DNA of 64,000 nucleotides from Legionellaceae bacterium (GTDB lineage Bacteria > Pseudomonadota > Gammaproteobacteria > Legionellales > Legionellaceae). The stretch spans positions 124,001 through 188,000 of the forward strand of contig JARGPP010000013.1 in assembly GCA_029210085.1 (NCBI GenBank), in the 5' to 3' direction. Position 1 is the stretch's first letter. Every line of letters starts with the position of its first letter. Shown here piece after piece: positions 17,019-27,469 of this stretch. The notes beneath the pieces were generated by a model, which saw nothing but the letters and a program-made list of their open reading frames with translations, searched no databases and was not told where the DNA came from. The translations under genes were made by a program, and so were the position numbers.

Positions 17019-17714
17019 TTAAATCTGGCCAGGAGCACTCTGACGAATATGCTCTGCAGCACGCTTATCACCTCTTTCATCTTTTGCTTTTACAAGATTG
17101 TCTGTTAAATGATCTTGCGTAGCTTTCAATTGGCTCATTTCACTTTCAGGCGAGTCATCTTTATTAGGCGCTATAAACTGCTGCACAATTGTCACCAAAG
17201 GAGCGACTGTTAGTGCAAGAAACAAGGTCAAGCTCACTACAGCAACATCGCGCATTATTTCTAAAGGAACAGCAATCACCCAAGCTAAAACATTAAATAA
17301 ATAAGCATCTTCACGTGACTCTAAAAAAGTATCAGCCATTAATTTACGCGCGAGTAGAGGAAAGATTAAAAAATCCAGTAAACCTTTACTCCCTGTCTCA
17401 TCATTATGAAAAAAACCGTGCCCCAATATTTCATTTTTTGAATCAAGCGAGCGACGTAGGATTGCTGCATCTAGTGTCGGATGGTGTTCACCCCCAACTA
17501 AGCTCATCATGTGAAATACATTTGCAAAATAATCAGTGGTCAGCCCACGTTTAACACTTAAAAAAGAATGGATTTTATTTTCAAGTGATTCATAAAGTGT
17601 CAAATCTTTCCCATCAAAAAAAACGGTTTTGTCAGACACTTCTGCTTTAATTTGAAGACCTGCATTTTTTGAACAAGGGTTAAGGGCCGTAAAAAAATTG
17701 TTCATGATTAACAT
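17019..17714 (-). CDS. Helical protein with central hydrophobic region, function unknown
   Basis: Not recognised. 231 residues: a mixed N-terminal domain (about 1-115), a hydrophobic segment at about 140-178 (VLAWVIAVPLEIM, then VVSLTLFLALTVAPLVTIV) compatible with a membrane hairpin, and a charged, coiled-coil-like tail rich in Lys, Glu and Arg. No signal peptide. An alternative ATG lies three codons downstream (17705). It leads a two-gene unit with the smaller hairpin protein. Confidence 0.7.
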   Translation of the reverse strand: MLIMNNFFTALNPCSKNAGLQIKAEVSDKTVFFDGKDLTLYESLENKIHSFLSVKRGLTTDYFANVFHMMSLVGGEHHPTLDAAILRRSLDSKNEILGHGFFHNDETGSKGLLDFLIFPLLARKLMADTFLESREDAYLFNVLAWVIAVPLEIMRDVAVVSLTLFLALTVAPLVTIVQQFIAPNKDDSPESEMSQLKATQDHLTDNLVKAKDERGDKRAAEHIRQSAPGQI

Positions 17715-17775
17715 CTAACTAACTAATAATTTATTATATTGTATCACAGTGATCCATATAAACTCAATATCACTT

Positions 17776-19380
17776 TTATTCAAGCATACTTTCGAACGTT
17801 TTATAACGACCTTGATGATCAAGTATCACGCCACCTGGTTTAAAATATAAAATACGCTTCGCAATTTTATCAATAAAGTGCCGGTTATGACTCACAGCGA
17901 GCAACGTTCCCTTATAGTGAGACAAAGCTTCACCTAATGCTTCGATTGTTTCTAAATCTAAATGATTAGTAGGCTCATCAAGCAAGATGATATTAGGAGA
18001 TTCCAGCATGACTTTGGCAAGCAACAACCGTGCCGCCTCTCCCCCACTTAAAGTTAAAACATCTTTATCTACATCATCTTTAACAAATAACATACGTCCA
18101 AGCATCTTTCGAATTTGCTGATCATTTGCGCCACGCGTTTCATCAGTTAGCCACTGTAAGACACTAACATGACGATTAAGTAGCTCATGATGGTCTTGTG
18201 AAAAATAACTGATACGTGCCTCATGTCCCCAAGTAATATCACCCGCATCTTGTGTTAAGTGCCCTGCTAATAACTTCATCATGGTTGACTTACCAATTCC
18301 ATTGACTCCCATGATAGCTACTTTTTCACCACGAGAAACTTGAAATCGTATTTTTTCAAATAAAGTTTTATCTTTAAAGCTTTTAGCCAAACCATCAACT
18401 TTAAGCACGTGTTTACCCGAAGGGCGAGCTTCTGTAAATTGAAAACCAGGTGCAACACGAGAAGAGTGTTTAATATCTGGAATCTCTACCTTTTCTATCA
18501 TTTTCATACGAGAGCGTGCCTGAGCTGCCTTTGAAGCTTTTGCTCCAAATCTATCGACAAAACGCTGCATCTCAGCAATTTTGTTCTCAGCCGATTTCTT
18601 TTCAACGGCTTTTTGTTCTTCAAGTAACTTTTTAGCCTCTAAGAATTTGGCATAATTACCTTTATATGCACGTACCTCACCATAATCAATATCTAAAATA
18701 TGATCGGAAACATGATCAATAAAATCCACATCATGAGAAATAAAAACCAATAAACCCTGAAACTCTGTTTTCAAAAATTTCTCAAGCCAACGAATGGATA
18801 AAATATCCAAGTGATTGGTTGGCTCATCTAATAATAAAATAGCAGGCTTTTGAAATAAGGTTTGTGCAAGTAATACACGTAATTTATAACCGCCCGATAA
18901 AGCCTTAAGTGGTTTATCAAAATATTGCGGTAATATACCTAAGCCTTCCAATATACTTTCTGCTTCTGACTCAGCCGTATAACCATCATAATGCGCAACC
19001 ACTTCTTCTAACTCAGCCAGCCGAAAACCTTTTTTATCCGTCCAGTCTTCATCAGAAAAAAGTGCTTCACGTTCTTTTAAAGCATCCCAAAGTGCCATTT
19101 TCCCTTGTAAAACAATATCGCGAATCGGCGTGTTCTCATAACGAAATTGATCTTGTTTAAGCCAACCTACATTGGCATGTTTAGGAATCATAACCTCACC
19201 TGAGGTTAATTCTTCTTCGCCAGTTAACAATCTGAAAAAAGTCGATTTTCCTGCACCATTTGCACCAACAAGTGCATATGCATTGCCTGAATTAAGGTGT
19301 AAGTTAACATCTAAAAAAAGTAATTTTCGCCCATAAGCCATACCCACTTGTTTGAGCGCAATTGTACATGGTTCGTTCAT
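17776..19380 (-). CDS. ABC-F family ATPase, YbiT-like
   Basis: Soluble protein with two ABC domains and no membrane region, acting on the ribosome (ABC-F translation factors). Domain 1 has Walker A GANGAGKST, signature LSGGYKLR and Walker B LLLDEPTNHLD. The charged linker lies at about 240-315. Domain 2 has GVNGIGKST, LSGGEAARLLLAK and ILLDEPTNHLD. Length and the AQARSRMK linker are closest to YbiT. I prefer the ATG at 19380 to an in-frame TTG at 19392 because the GAGGAT Shine-Dalgarno otherwise abuts the start. Confidence 0.92.
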   Translation of the reverse strand: MNEPCTIALKQVGMAYGRKLLFLDVNLHLNSGNAYALVGANGAGKSTFFRLLTGEEELTSGEVMIPKHANVGWLKQDQFRYENTPIRDIVLQGKMALWDALKEREALFSDEDWTDKKGFRLAELEEVVAHYDGYTAESEAESILEGLGILPQYFDKPLKALSGGYKLRVLLAQTLFQKPAILLLDEPTNHLDILSIRWLEKFLKTEFQGLLVFISHDVDFIDHVSDHILDIDYGEVRAYKGNYAKFLEAKKLLEEQKAVEKKSAENKIAEMQRFVDRFGAKASKAAQARSRMKMIEKVEIPDIKHSSRVAPGFQFTEARPSGKHVLKVDGLAKSFKDKTLFEKIRFQVSRGEKVAIMGVNGIGKSTMMKLLAGHLTQDAGDITWGHEARISYFSQDHHELLNRHVSVLQWLTDETRGANDQQIRKMLGRMLFVKDDVDKDVLTLSGGEAARLLLAKVMLESPNIILLDEPTNHLDLETIEALGEALSHYKGTLLAVSHNRHFIDKIAKRILYFKPGGVILDHQGRYKTFESMLE

Positions 19381-19395
19381 TAAAAATCTCAATCC

Positions 19396-19929
19396 TCACG
19401 GCAACATACGTGTTAGCACATCATCTTTTTGAATCAGCCAATGCTTTAAAGCACCTGCAACATGTAAACTAACCAAGCCTAATAATATCCAAGCAATGGT
19501 CTCATGTGTGCTATACATCCAATTTGCCAATCTTTCATTCGGTAATAAGGCTGGGAATGGTACACGGAACCAACCAAAATAGACAGGTATTTTATTTGAG
19601 GCTGTAGCCATCAACCATCCAGAAAGTGCCATCATGATTAAAAATAAATATAAAGCATACTGCACACTGCTCGCCAAGAAACACTCCCATTTAGGCGTCG
19701 TACTCGGCAATTTTGGTTTTCCTGATTTGATAATCCAAACCGCACGAATCAACATTAAGATCAAAAGCGTAAGCCCTATTGATTTATGCAGCATGTACGC
19801 AGTCGGTTTAAAGTGCTGAGGTAAGTCTCCCAAAAAAAAACCAACCCCAAGCATCCCTAAAACCAAACAAGCAACAAGCCAATGTAACCATTTAAAACCT
19901 GTTGAATATGCTGTCACATCCTTATTCAT
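19396..19929 (-). CDS. Cytochrome b561 family protein
   Basis: Inner-membrane di-haem b protein that moves electrons between the quinone pool and periplasmic acceptors. Four hydrophobic helices with paired His ligands are visible: WLHWL in helix 1, MLHKSIGL in helix 2, STHETIAW in helix 3-4 and LHVAGALKHW at the end. Length 177 residues is typical of the CybB group. It lies between NAD-GDH and the ABC-F gene on the same strand. Confidence 0.9.
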   Translation of the reverse strand: MNKDVTAYSTGFKWLHWLVACLVLGMLGVGFFLGDLPQHFKPTAYMLHKSIGLTLLILMLIRAVWIIKSGKPKLPSTTPKWECFLASSVQYALYLFLIMMALSGWLMATASNKIPVYFGWFRVPFPALLPNERLANWMYSTHETIAWILLGLVSLHVAGALKHWLIQKDDVLTRMLP

Positions 19930-19975
19930 ATAGCTCCCTTATTTTTCTATGCTGGATACAAACGAAGACACCGCC

Positions 19976-22900
19976 TCAACTAACACATATTTCAGCTGCT
20001 GTTTCTTGCAAAGTCGTTTCTGTTAAATCGAGCAATTCACGAATAGCAACAAAGAACATCGTATAATTTAAAACACTACTTGAACGAAGCTCAGCCACAA
20101 TTTGATGCCAACGCGCAATCAATGCTTCATGTGTTTTTGCCCACGCTTCAAGCCCACCACTTTTTTTACCTTTTCTATCTTCAAGTTTTAAAATAGAAGC
20201 TGTTAATTTACGTTGTTGCCAATCTAAATCATCACGAAGACCTTCACGAGATAAAGCTTCCCAATGTGTTTCTGTTGGATGTTCAATTAAATGCACTCGC
20301 ACCCATGCTAACTCTAAAAACTCACCCACATCAAAATATAACTGCCCTACTCTACCAACAGAAATATTTTGCTCCTCAGAAATTTCAATAATATCCATTG
20401 CAAAGAAAAGTGTCCGATTAGCAGTCAGTTCATCAGCGATTGTATCGGGTAAACCCAACACACGATAATGTGCCGTTTGTGATGCATAAATTTTTTGTTG
20501 TGCTTCACTCAAAAGTCGAGGTAATGCTTTTTTTAGACTCGACACTCCCTCTGCATAACGGTTAATGGTATCAGCCATATCAAGATGTTGTCGCTTACAG
20601 CGTAAAAACCAACGGGCTGTTCGTCGTAATAAGCGCACACAGCTCACCATCACTTCGGTTTGATGTGTTGCCTTAATAGAAGCATCTAAATCCTCAAGAT
20701 TTTGCCATATAGTACCCATATTAAAAACATCTCGAGCAATCATATATGCTCTTACAATTGCAGAAACAGGCGCACCCGTTTCATCTTGCAAACGATAAAT
20801 AAAATTAAAGCCCATTTCATTCACAATAATATTGCTTAAGGTTGTTGCAACTATTTCACGCCGCAGAGGATGTGCCTCAATATCTTCTTTAAAGCGACTT
20901 TGCAGCGGCTTTGGAAATGCACCAATAAGATAAGGCAATAAATAGCAGTCTTCGGGAATATCGGACTCTAAAATTGCAGCCTTCAAATGAATTTTACTAT
21001 AACAGAGCAAAATGCTAATTTCAGGACTCGTAAGCCCCTTACCCAATAATTTCCGCTCAGTTAAAACTTTTTCACCCGGTATAAATTCAAGTGCTCTGTC
21101 AAGCTTACCATCTTGCTCAAGCGTATTTAAATATCGGCTATTCAAATCAACTGTTCGTCCTGCTTGTGCAACTAACAAACTAATTGCTCGTGTCTGCAAA
21201 ATATTATCTCGCAACACCAGATGAGCCACTTCATCTGTCATTGAAGCCAGTAAAGCATTACGCTTTTTAAAGGTCAGTTGATTGGTTTCCACTTGCCGAT
21301 TCAACAAAACTTTAATGTTCACTTCTTTATCTGAACAATCTACCCCTGCTGAATTATCAATAAAGTCGGTATAAACCAAGCCCCCTTTCAATGCATACTC
21401 AATACGAGCTAACTGAGTTAAGCCTAAATTTCCTCCTTCACCGACGACCCGACAGCCCAACTCATCTGCATTGACACGAATCAAATCATTTGTGCGATCT
21501 CCTACGTCAAAGTGACTTTCAGATGTTGCTTTTACAAAGGTGCCAACACCTCCACTCCACAGTAAATCAACCTCCGCTTTTAAAATCATTTGAATTAAGT
21601 CATTCGGTTCAATTGTTTTTTGCTCAATTCCAAACAGGGCTTTCATTTCTTTACTAACAGGAATCGATTTAGCACTTCTTGAGAAAACACCCCCTCCTTT
21701 TGAAATCAATTCACTTTTATAATCACTCCAGTTTGAACGCGATAAATGAAATAAACGCTCCCGCTCTTTAAACCCAACAGCAGCATCAGCTGCGGGATCA
21801 ATAAAAATATGTAAATGATTAAACGCTGCAAGCAAGCGAATATGTTTAGACAGTAACATGCCATTTCCAAACACATCTCCCGCCATATCACCCACACCAA
21901 CCACCGTAAAATCAGTGGTCATAATATCCGTGCCCATTTCATAAAAATGACGTTTTACAGACTCCCAAGCACCTCTGGCAGTAATACCCATTTTTTTATG
22001 GTCATAACCGATAGAGCCACCGGACGCAAAAGCATCACCTAACCAAAAGTTATATTCTTTTGATATATCATTCGCAATATCCGAGAATGTTGCAGTTCCT
22101 TTATCTGCTGCAACCACAAGATACGGATCATCTTCATCGTAACAAACAACAGATGGGGGCTTCACCAAGTGATGGTCTTGATAATTATCTGTGATGTCTA
22201 ACAAAGCTCGAATAAACTGCTGATAACAAGCAATTCCTTCCTCTAAAATTGCTTCTCGCGAATCATTTTCAGGCAAACGCTTGGTCACAAATCCTCCCTT
22301 TGCACCGCTTGGGACAATCACAGCATTTTTAACCTGTTGTGCCTTCATTAAGCCAAGCACTTCGGTTCGAAAATCTTCTTTCCTATCTGACCACCGAAGC
22401 CCACCACGCGCCACCTTATCACAACGCAAGTGAATTCCTTCAAATGTAGGTGAATACACAAACACTTCAAATAATGGATAAGGGCGTGGCATCCCTGAGA
22501 TGGCTTTGCTATCTAATTTAATTGCAATATAGTTTTTAAATTCACCTTCTGATGTTTCCTGATAGTAATTTGTCCGCAATGTTTTTGTGATTACTTGAAC
22601 AAATTGCCTGATAATTTTATCTTCATCTAAATTAGTCACTTGTTCTAATGAAGTCAAAATTGCTTTTTTTAATGCTTTTACTTTTTTATCGCGCTGAGCA
22701 ACATCCTTTGGGTTAAAACGTACTTCAAATAATTGAACTATTTTTTTTGTGATCACATTGTGTTTAACCAATGCTAATTCCATATAGTCTTGACTAAAAG
22801 CCGAACCAATTTGCTTTAAATACTTGGCATAGGTTCGTATCATTGTAACTTGACGCCATTCAAGGCCTGCAGCAAGCACTAAACGATTAAACCCATCATT

Positions 22901-24850
22901 CTCTGCATCTTTAAACCACACACGTTTAAAAGCCTCTTGAAAATGAACATGGAGACTTTCTACATCAAGTAAATCTTCACGTGTATATTGCATCACAAAC
23001 TCACTTATCAAGATAACCCTGCCATCTTGTAAGTTAATCGTATAAGGCCTCTCACTAATGGCTCGCATTCCTAAACATTCAAGAATAGGCAATACATCAG
23101 ATAGTATTAGCGTAAAATTTTCCTGATATAGCTTTAATCTAAAACCTTGATTACCTTCATTTTCCAAAGCATAAAAATACATACCGAGCAAATTATCTTC
23201 TGAAAGTAATTCAGCTTGTTTGATATCATTCATTGCTATTTTAGGTGAAAAACGACTGATATAAGAAGGAGAAAAAGCATTTTTATATCGTAAAAATAAC
23301 CTTTCCGCTTCCTCTTCATCCAAATGATCTAAAAGCAGATAGTGTAAATCGTCGACCCAAGAGCGACCCACCTCAACCAAACGTTTTTCAAGTGCCGCAA
23401 AATTATAATTTTTTTTGTCGGATGCATTTAATCGGACCACAAAATGAATGCGTGCCAATACAGACTCTGAAAAATAGGTCGAAAACATAATATTTTCAGT
23501 ATTAAAAGTTTCAGCTAATACAGCTTGCATTAATTTTCTAAGATCAGTATTAAATTGGTCTCTAGGCACATAAACCAAACAAGATAAAAATCGGCGGTAT
23601 ACATCCATACGGGCAAACATGCGAATACGTCGACGTTCTTGCATATGAAAAACACCCATTGACATTTCAAGCAAATCATCTTCTGAACCTTGAATTAAGT
23701 CATCTCGAGGCAATGTCTCTAAAATATTAAGCAATACTTTTCCTGCGTGACTGCGAGGATTGAGCTGTGAGTTTTGCATCACACAAGCGACTTTATGGCG
23801 TAAAAAAGGAATATGCCTTGGATTTGTGTTATACGCAGCAGAAGTGTATAAGCCTAAAATACGTCGTTCACCAACCACTTCACCATTTAAATTAAACCGC
23901 TTAATTCCAATGTAATCCATATAAGTATCACGATGTACACTTGATAAACGTCCAATTTTAGACATCACTAGAATATTAGAAGATAAAGTGAGTTTTTTTG
24001 CTTCTGGAGTTAATTCAGACAGCGTACGCTTATCCGATTGATTCAAGGTTTCGCGCAATACACCAAGTCCTGTCTCAGGCAGAGGCTTTAAAAAAGTCTC
24101 TCTACCCATATGGGTCAACTCATAATCACGAATCCCCAAAAAAGTAAAATGATGATCTTCAATCCACTTTAAAAATAGCTGCGTTTCTTCGATTTCAAAC
24201 GCATCAAGTGTTGCCGGTGCGTGTTCTAATTCATCAATACTTGCTCGCAAACGCTCTCGCATTAAAGACCAATCTTCAACCACCGCCCGATTAACTTTAA
24301 GTACACGCTCAAGTTCTGTTTTTAACTCACTCAGTGCAGTCGCATCGGCTTCTTTATCAATTTCCATTAAAATAGCAGCTTCAACAATCACATCGGGACG
24401 CGACTCCCCGAGACGTGGAAAAATACCCGTTACTGTACGATCTTTACCACGCTCAAGACGCATGCCTCCCATATACATAATCAAATGAGAAGAAAACCCC
24501 ATACGATTAACCGTCATTCGAATACTATCCACTAAAAAAGGCTCATCATCTGCCACGACTTCAAGTACTGTGTGGGTTGTTTTCCAACCATCTTGCTTCA
24601 ATGACGGATTGTAAATATGAACGTTAGGTTTATTCACGTCCCTCTTCTGAATTGTTGACCAAAAATGAATACCGGCACAACTTAAACTTTCAATGGTCCA
24701 ATCCTGTAAATCTTCAAGCCCAACTGTATTTAAAAATTGACTCATAAACTCAGCGCAAAGGCTAGCTTCTCTTTTACTTAATCGCTTATGGATGCATTTC
24801 ACTACATCTTTAATAATACGCTCTTTTCCAACTTCAAATTTATGCGTCAT
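19976..24850 (-). CDS. gdhB: NAD-specific glutamate dehydrogenase, large (GDH-180) class
   Basis: Oxidative deamination of glutamate to 2-oxoglutarate and ammonium with NAD, letting amino acids feed the TCA cycle. 1624 residues, the usual size of this class. The N-terminal ACT-like regulatory part (about 1-700) is followed by the catalytic core near 780-1200, with RCDKVARGGLRWSDRKEDFRTE, PSGAKGGFV, VGVGDMAGDVFGNGML and FIDPAAD, then a long helical C-terminal domain. Such genes occur in Pseudomonas and Legionella; the symbol follows Pseudomonas usage. It follows the YkuD gene after 6 bp. Confidence 0.96.
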   Translation of the reverse strand: MTHKFEVGKERIIKDVVKCIHKRLSKREASLCAEFMSQFLNTVGLEDLQDWTIESLSCAGIHFWSTIQKRDVNKPNVHIYNPSLKQDGWKTTHTVLEVVADDEPFLVDSIRMTVNRMGFSSHLIMYMGGMRLERGKDRTVTGIFPRLGESRPDVIVEAAILMEIDKEADATALSELKTELERVLKVNRAVVEDWSLMRERLRASIDELEHAPATLDAFEIEETQLFLKWIEDHHFTFLGIRDYELTHMGRETFLKPLPETGLGVLRETLNQSDKRTLSELTPEAKKLTLSSNILVMSKIGRLSSVHRDTYMDYIGIKRFNLNGEVVGERRILGLYTSAAYNTNPRHIPFLRHKVACVMQNSQLNPRSHAGKVLLNILETLPRDDLIQGSEDDLLEMSMGVFHMQERRRIRMFARMDVYRRFLSCLVYVPRDQFNTDLRKLMQAVLAETFNTENIMFSTYFSESVLARIHFVVRLNASDKKNYNFAALEKRLVEVGRSWVDDLHYLLLDHLDEEEAERLFLRYKNAFSPSYISRFSPKIAMNDIKQAELLSEDNLLGMYFYALENEGNQGFRLKLYQENFTLILSDVLPILECLGMRAISERPYTINLQDGRVILISEFVMQYTREDLLDVESLHVHFQEAFKRVWFKDAENDGFNRLVLAAGLEWRQVTMIRTYAKYLKQIGSAFSQDYMELALVKHNVITKKIVQLFEVRFNPKDVAQRDKKVKALKKAILTSLEQVTNLDEDKIIRQFVQVITKTLRTNYYQETSEGEFKNYIAIKLDSKAISGMPRPYPLFEVFVYSPTFEGIHLRCDKVARGGLRWSDRKEDFRTEVLGLMKAQQVKNAVIVPSGAKGGFVTKRLPENDSREAILEEGIACYQQFIRALLDITDNYQDHHLVKPPSVVCYDEDDPYLVVAADKGTATFSDIANDISKEYNFWLGDAFASGGSIGYDHKKMGITARGAWESVKRHFYEMGTDIMTTDFTVVGVGDMAGDVFGNGMLLSKHIRLLAAFNHLHIFIDPAADAAVGFKERERLFHLSRSNWSDYKSELISKGGGVFSRSAKSIPVSKEMKALFGIEQKTIEPNDLIQMILKAEVDLLWSGGVGTFVKATSESHFDVGDRTNDLIRVNADELGCRVVGEGGNLGLTQLARIEYALKGGLVYTDFIDNSAGVDCSDKEVNIKVLLNRQVETNQLTFKKRNALLASMTDEVAHLVLRDNILQTRAISLLVAQAGRTVDLNSRYLNTLEQDGKLDRALEFIPGEKVLTERKLLGKGLTSPEISILLCYSKIHLKAAILESDIPEDCYLLPYLIGAFPKPLQSRFKEDIEAHPLRREIVATTLSNIIVNEMGFNFIYRLQDETGAPVSAIVRAYMIARDVFNMGTIWQNLEDLDASIKATHQTEVMVSCVRLLRRTARWFLRCKRQHLDMADTINRYAEGVSSLKKALPRLLSEAQQKIYASQTAHYRVLGLPDTIADELTANRTLFFAMDIIEISEEQNISVGRVGQLYFDVGEFLELAWVRVHLIEHPTETHWEALSREGLRDDLDWQQRKLTASILKLEDRKGKKSGGLEAWAKTHEALIARWHQIVAELRSSSVLNYTMFFVAIRELLDLTETTLQETAAEICVS

Positions 24851-24856
24851 ACCTTC

Positions 24857-25342
24857 TCACCCCTCAATAAGAATTGGCGTACCAACTGCTACCCAATCAG
24901 CCAACGTAATCATGTCTTGATTACGCATACGTATGCATCCATGAGAACCAGGCACCCCTATCACGGTTGAATCAGGAGTGCCATGGATATAAATAAAACG
25001 TTTCAATGTATCGACATGTCCACCTTGATTACGTCCAGGTTCAAGACCTTTTAATCGCACAATCCGTGTTAAAATCCAATCACGATTAGGGAACGCATCG
25101 GCTAATGCTGCTGTATAAATTTCGCCTGTCCACTGCCGAGCAACAAATACACTATTAATCGATTGTTCTTGTCCAATCACCTCATGAACACAATGCTGTC
25201 CTCTCGGTGTACACTCACTATTTTCTTGCTCACCCACGCCTTTTTTACCTGTTGATACAGTATAGACTTGTCGCAATACATCATCTTCATAGCATTGCAG
25301 CGTTTGTTCTTTCACTGAAATCACAATCTCTTTTTTAGGCAT
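24857..25342 (-). CDS. L,D-transpeptidase (YkuD) domain protein without signal peptide
   Basis: YkuD-fold Cys enzyme, normally cross-linking peptidoglycan or attaching lipoproteins in the periplasm. The catalytic motif is complete: IYIHGTP followed by GSHGCIRMRNQD, giving the His and nucleophile Cys. The domain fills the whole 161 residues. No signal peptide or lipobox precedes it (the start reads MPKKEIVIS), which is unusual. I choose the ATG at 25342 over a TTG at 25348. It overlaps the upstream aldehyde dehydrogenase by 8 bp and precedes GDH by 6 bp, so all three are probably one transcript. Confidence 0.88.
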   Translation of the reverse strand: MPKKEIVISVKEQTLQCYEDDVLRQVYTVSTGKKGVGEQENSECTPRGQHCVHEVIGQEQSINSVFVARQWTGEIYTAALADAFPNRDWILTRIVRLKGLEPGRNQGGHVDTLKRFIYIHGTPDSTVIGVPGSHGCIRMRNQDMITLADWVAVGTPILIEG

Positions 25343-26708
25343 GTCCAATACCCACTGTTTTCATATTCACAAAAGCTAAAATACCTTCACGAGCAAGTTC
25401 ACGTCCAAATCCAGATTGTTTAATTCCACCAAACGGCATACGTGGATCGGAGCTCACCTTACCATTCACAAAGCAAGTTCCTGCTTCTAATACATCAGCT
25501 GCAAGCATTTCACCATGCACCTCATCTTGTGTAAAGATTGAAGCGCCTAATCCATACTCAGTTTGATTCGCAAGCTGAATCGCCTCTGACTCATCACGCG
25601 CCTCAATGAGTGCAATCACAGGCCCAAATATTTCATCATCAAAAGCAGCCATTCCAGGCATTACATCAGTCAAAATAGTCACTGGATAATAAAACCCTTC
25701 ACCATCAGGTATCACACCGCCTAGCTCTAATTGGGCACCTTTCTGAATAGATGCTTCTACTTGTGCATGCACTGTATCTCGTAAATCTGCTCGTGCCATA
25801 GGCCCCATTACTGTATTTTTATCGAGTGGATGGCCTACAGGATATTTTTTGATGCATGCTTTCATTGCTTGAAGCAACTTCTCCTTGACTGAAGTGACCG
25901 CAATAATTCGTTTTGCAGCAATACAAACTTGCCCTGTATTATTTAACCTTGAAGCAACAATCACTTCAGCCGCTAATTGAACATCAGCATCAGCCAATAC
26001 AACAGCAGGATCACTGCCACCTAATTCAAGCACAACACGTTTTAAATGCTTTCCGGCAAGTGCTGCTATTTGAGAGCCCGCAAATGCACTCCCTGTAAAA
26101 GTAACACCGACAACCGCTTGATGCGCAATCACATCTGACGCAACTTGATTATTCAATACCATATGTTGAAAAATATGCTTTGGAAAACCTGCTTCTAAAA
26201 ATAAATCTGAAATCGCTTCACCTGTTCCACTTGAGATAGGCGCATGTTTTAAAATTGTGGTATTACCTGCAGCAATCGTCGGTACCGCATATCTAAAAAC
26301 CTGCCAAAATGGAAAATTCCAGGGCATAATAGCAAAAATCACACCCAAAGGTCGATAGACAACTTTTGTATGTTTCATATTGGTTTGAACCGGCTCTGCT
26401 GCAAGGTACGCCTCTGCATGTTCTACATAGTGCTCACACACCCAAACACACTTCTCAATTTCACTTAAACCTGCTTGCAATGGCTTACCCATTTCAAGTG
26501 CCATTAAGTGGGCATATTCTTCTTTTTTTGCACGTAAACAATCAGCAAGTTTTTTAATGCACGTTCGCCGTTCATCCCAAGTTGTTTTTCGCCACAACGC
26601 ATAGGCATCTTCTGCATGCCTAATACGTGCATATGCCGCTTCTTTCGATAGTTCAGAATAAGACTGAATCACTTCTCCAGTTGCGGGATTAATCGTTTGA
26701 ATCATCAT
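25335..26708 (-). CDS. NAD(P)-dependent succinate-semialdehyde dehydrogenase family
   Basis: Aldehyde dehydrogenase oxidising succinate semialdehyde or a similar substrate. Motifs are PWNFPFWQ, FTGSAFAGSQIA (cofactor), LELGGSDPAVV (general base Glu) and NNTGQVCIAAKR (nucleophile Cys). Closing motif: PFGGIKQSGFGRELAREG. About 457 residues, typical of the short GabD/Sad branch. ATGs at 26708 and 26705 are both possible after an AGG; the more upstream TTG at 26723 is less likely. Substrate is inferred from family resemblance only. Confidence 0.9.
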   Translation of the reverse strand: MMIQTINPATGEVIQSYSELSKEAAYARIRHAEDAYALWRKTTWDERRTCIKKLADCLRAKKEEYAHLMALEMGKPLQAGLSEIEKCVWVCEHYVEHAEAYLAAEPVQTNMKHTKVVYRPLGVIFAIMPWNFPFWQVFRYAVPTIAAGNTTILKHAPISSGTGEAISDLFLEAGFPKHIFQHMVLNNQVASDVIAHQAVVGVTFTGSAFAGSQIAALAGKHLKRVVLELGGSDPAVVLADADVQLAAEVIVASRLNNTGQVCIAAKRIIAVTSVKEKLLQAMKACIKKYPVGHPLDKNTVMGPMARADLRDTVHAQVEASIQKGAQLELGGVIPDGEGFYYPVTILTDVMPGMAAFDDEIFGPVIALIEARDESEAIQLANQTEYGLGASIFTQDEVHGEMLAADVLEAGTCFVNGKVSSDPRMPFGGIKQSGFGRELAREGILAFVNMKTVGIGHA

Positions 26709-27433
26709 AAAACCTAAGATCAACTAAATCTTTAAATTTTATGCTACCTACAAGAGGACATCAATTGAAAGTTTATCAATTCAAATATAAATATATGATT
26801 TTCACTCATCACTAGTAATATTCTAGTTTTTAATGCAATACTGATACCATCAATAGCCATAGTACAAACCAAAGAGTGCATAATAATGCCCGCAATAAAT
26901 AATAAAAAGCTTACTGTGTTGCTCAATACCACTCTTCACTACAATAACCTTTGCAGAACCCGAGCAAAAAATAACAGCTCATCCAGGTACACTCTTTAAA
27001 ATTACCCTCATTAAAAAAAATACCAATCACATGCAAATTCCACAAACAGCGCATCAAGATATTAACTATCGCGTCTGTAATAATACAAAAACCTCAAGAA
27101 TCCTGTCTATTCCAACGCTAACAGGCATAGAACTACTGGATATCGGCCCTTCATCTTGTCGTACAAAATTTGCTGAAGGATTAAAACCACAAGCCTGTTG
27201 CGTTTTAACCTTAAGAGTTGGTTTACGCGCACAAGCGGCTCTTAAACGTTTTTCAGCAAATGGAAAGAATAATTTTCCTCAAGTAGGGGTTAATCTGCGC
27301 GCACCAAATACTGACTGGTATTTCCCTACTGCCTCCCAAGCATCCACTGAAGAAGCCTTAACCATTACCGAAGCAACTGCGATTGAACAACCTATATGGT
27401 GTCCGGTGCTTTCGAGAATTTTTCTTTGTCCTA

Positions 27434-27469
27434 TCCACTAACACCTTTGTCCTATCCACTCATAGGTGT
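27434..27469 (+). repeat. In-frame tandem 21-bp duplication in the repeat-protein pseudogene
   Basis: TTTGTCCTATCCACT occurs twice with a 21-bp period (starting about 27425 and 27446), coding LSYPLTPLSYPL where other repeats have one SYPL/LPLIG. Together with the nearby 7-bp and GT duplications it indicates replication slippage at this locus. Confidence 0.5.
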
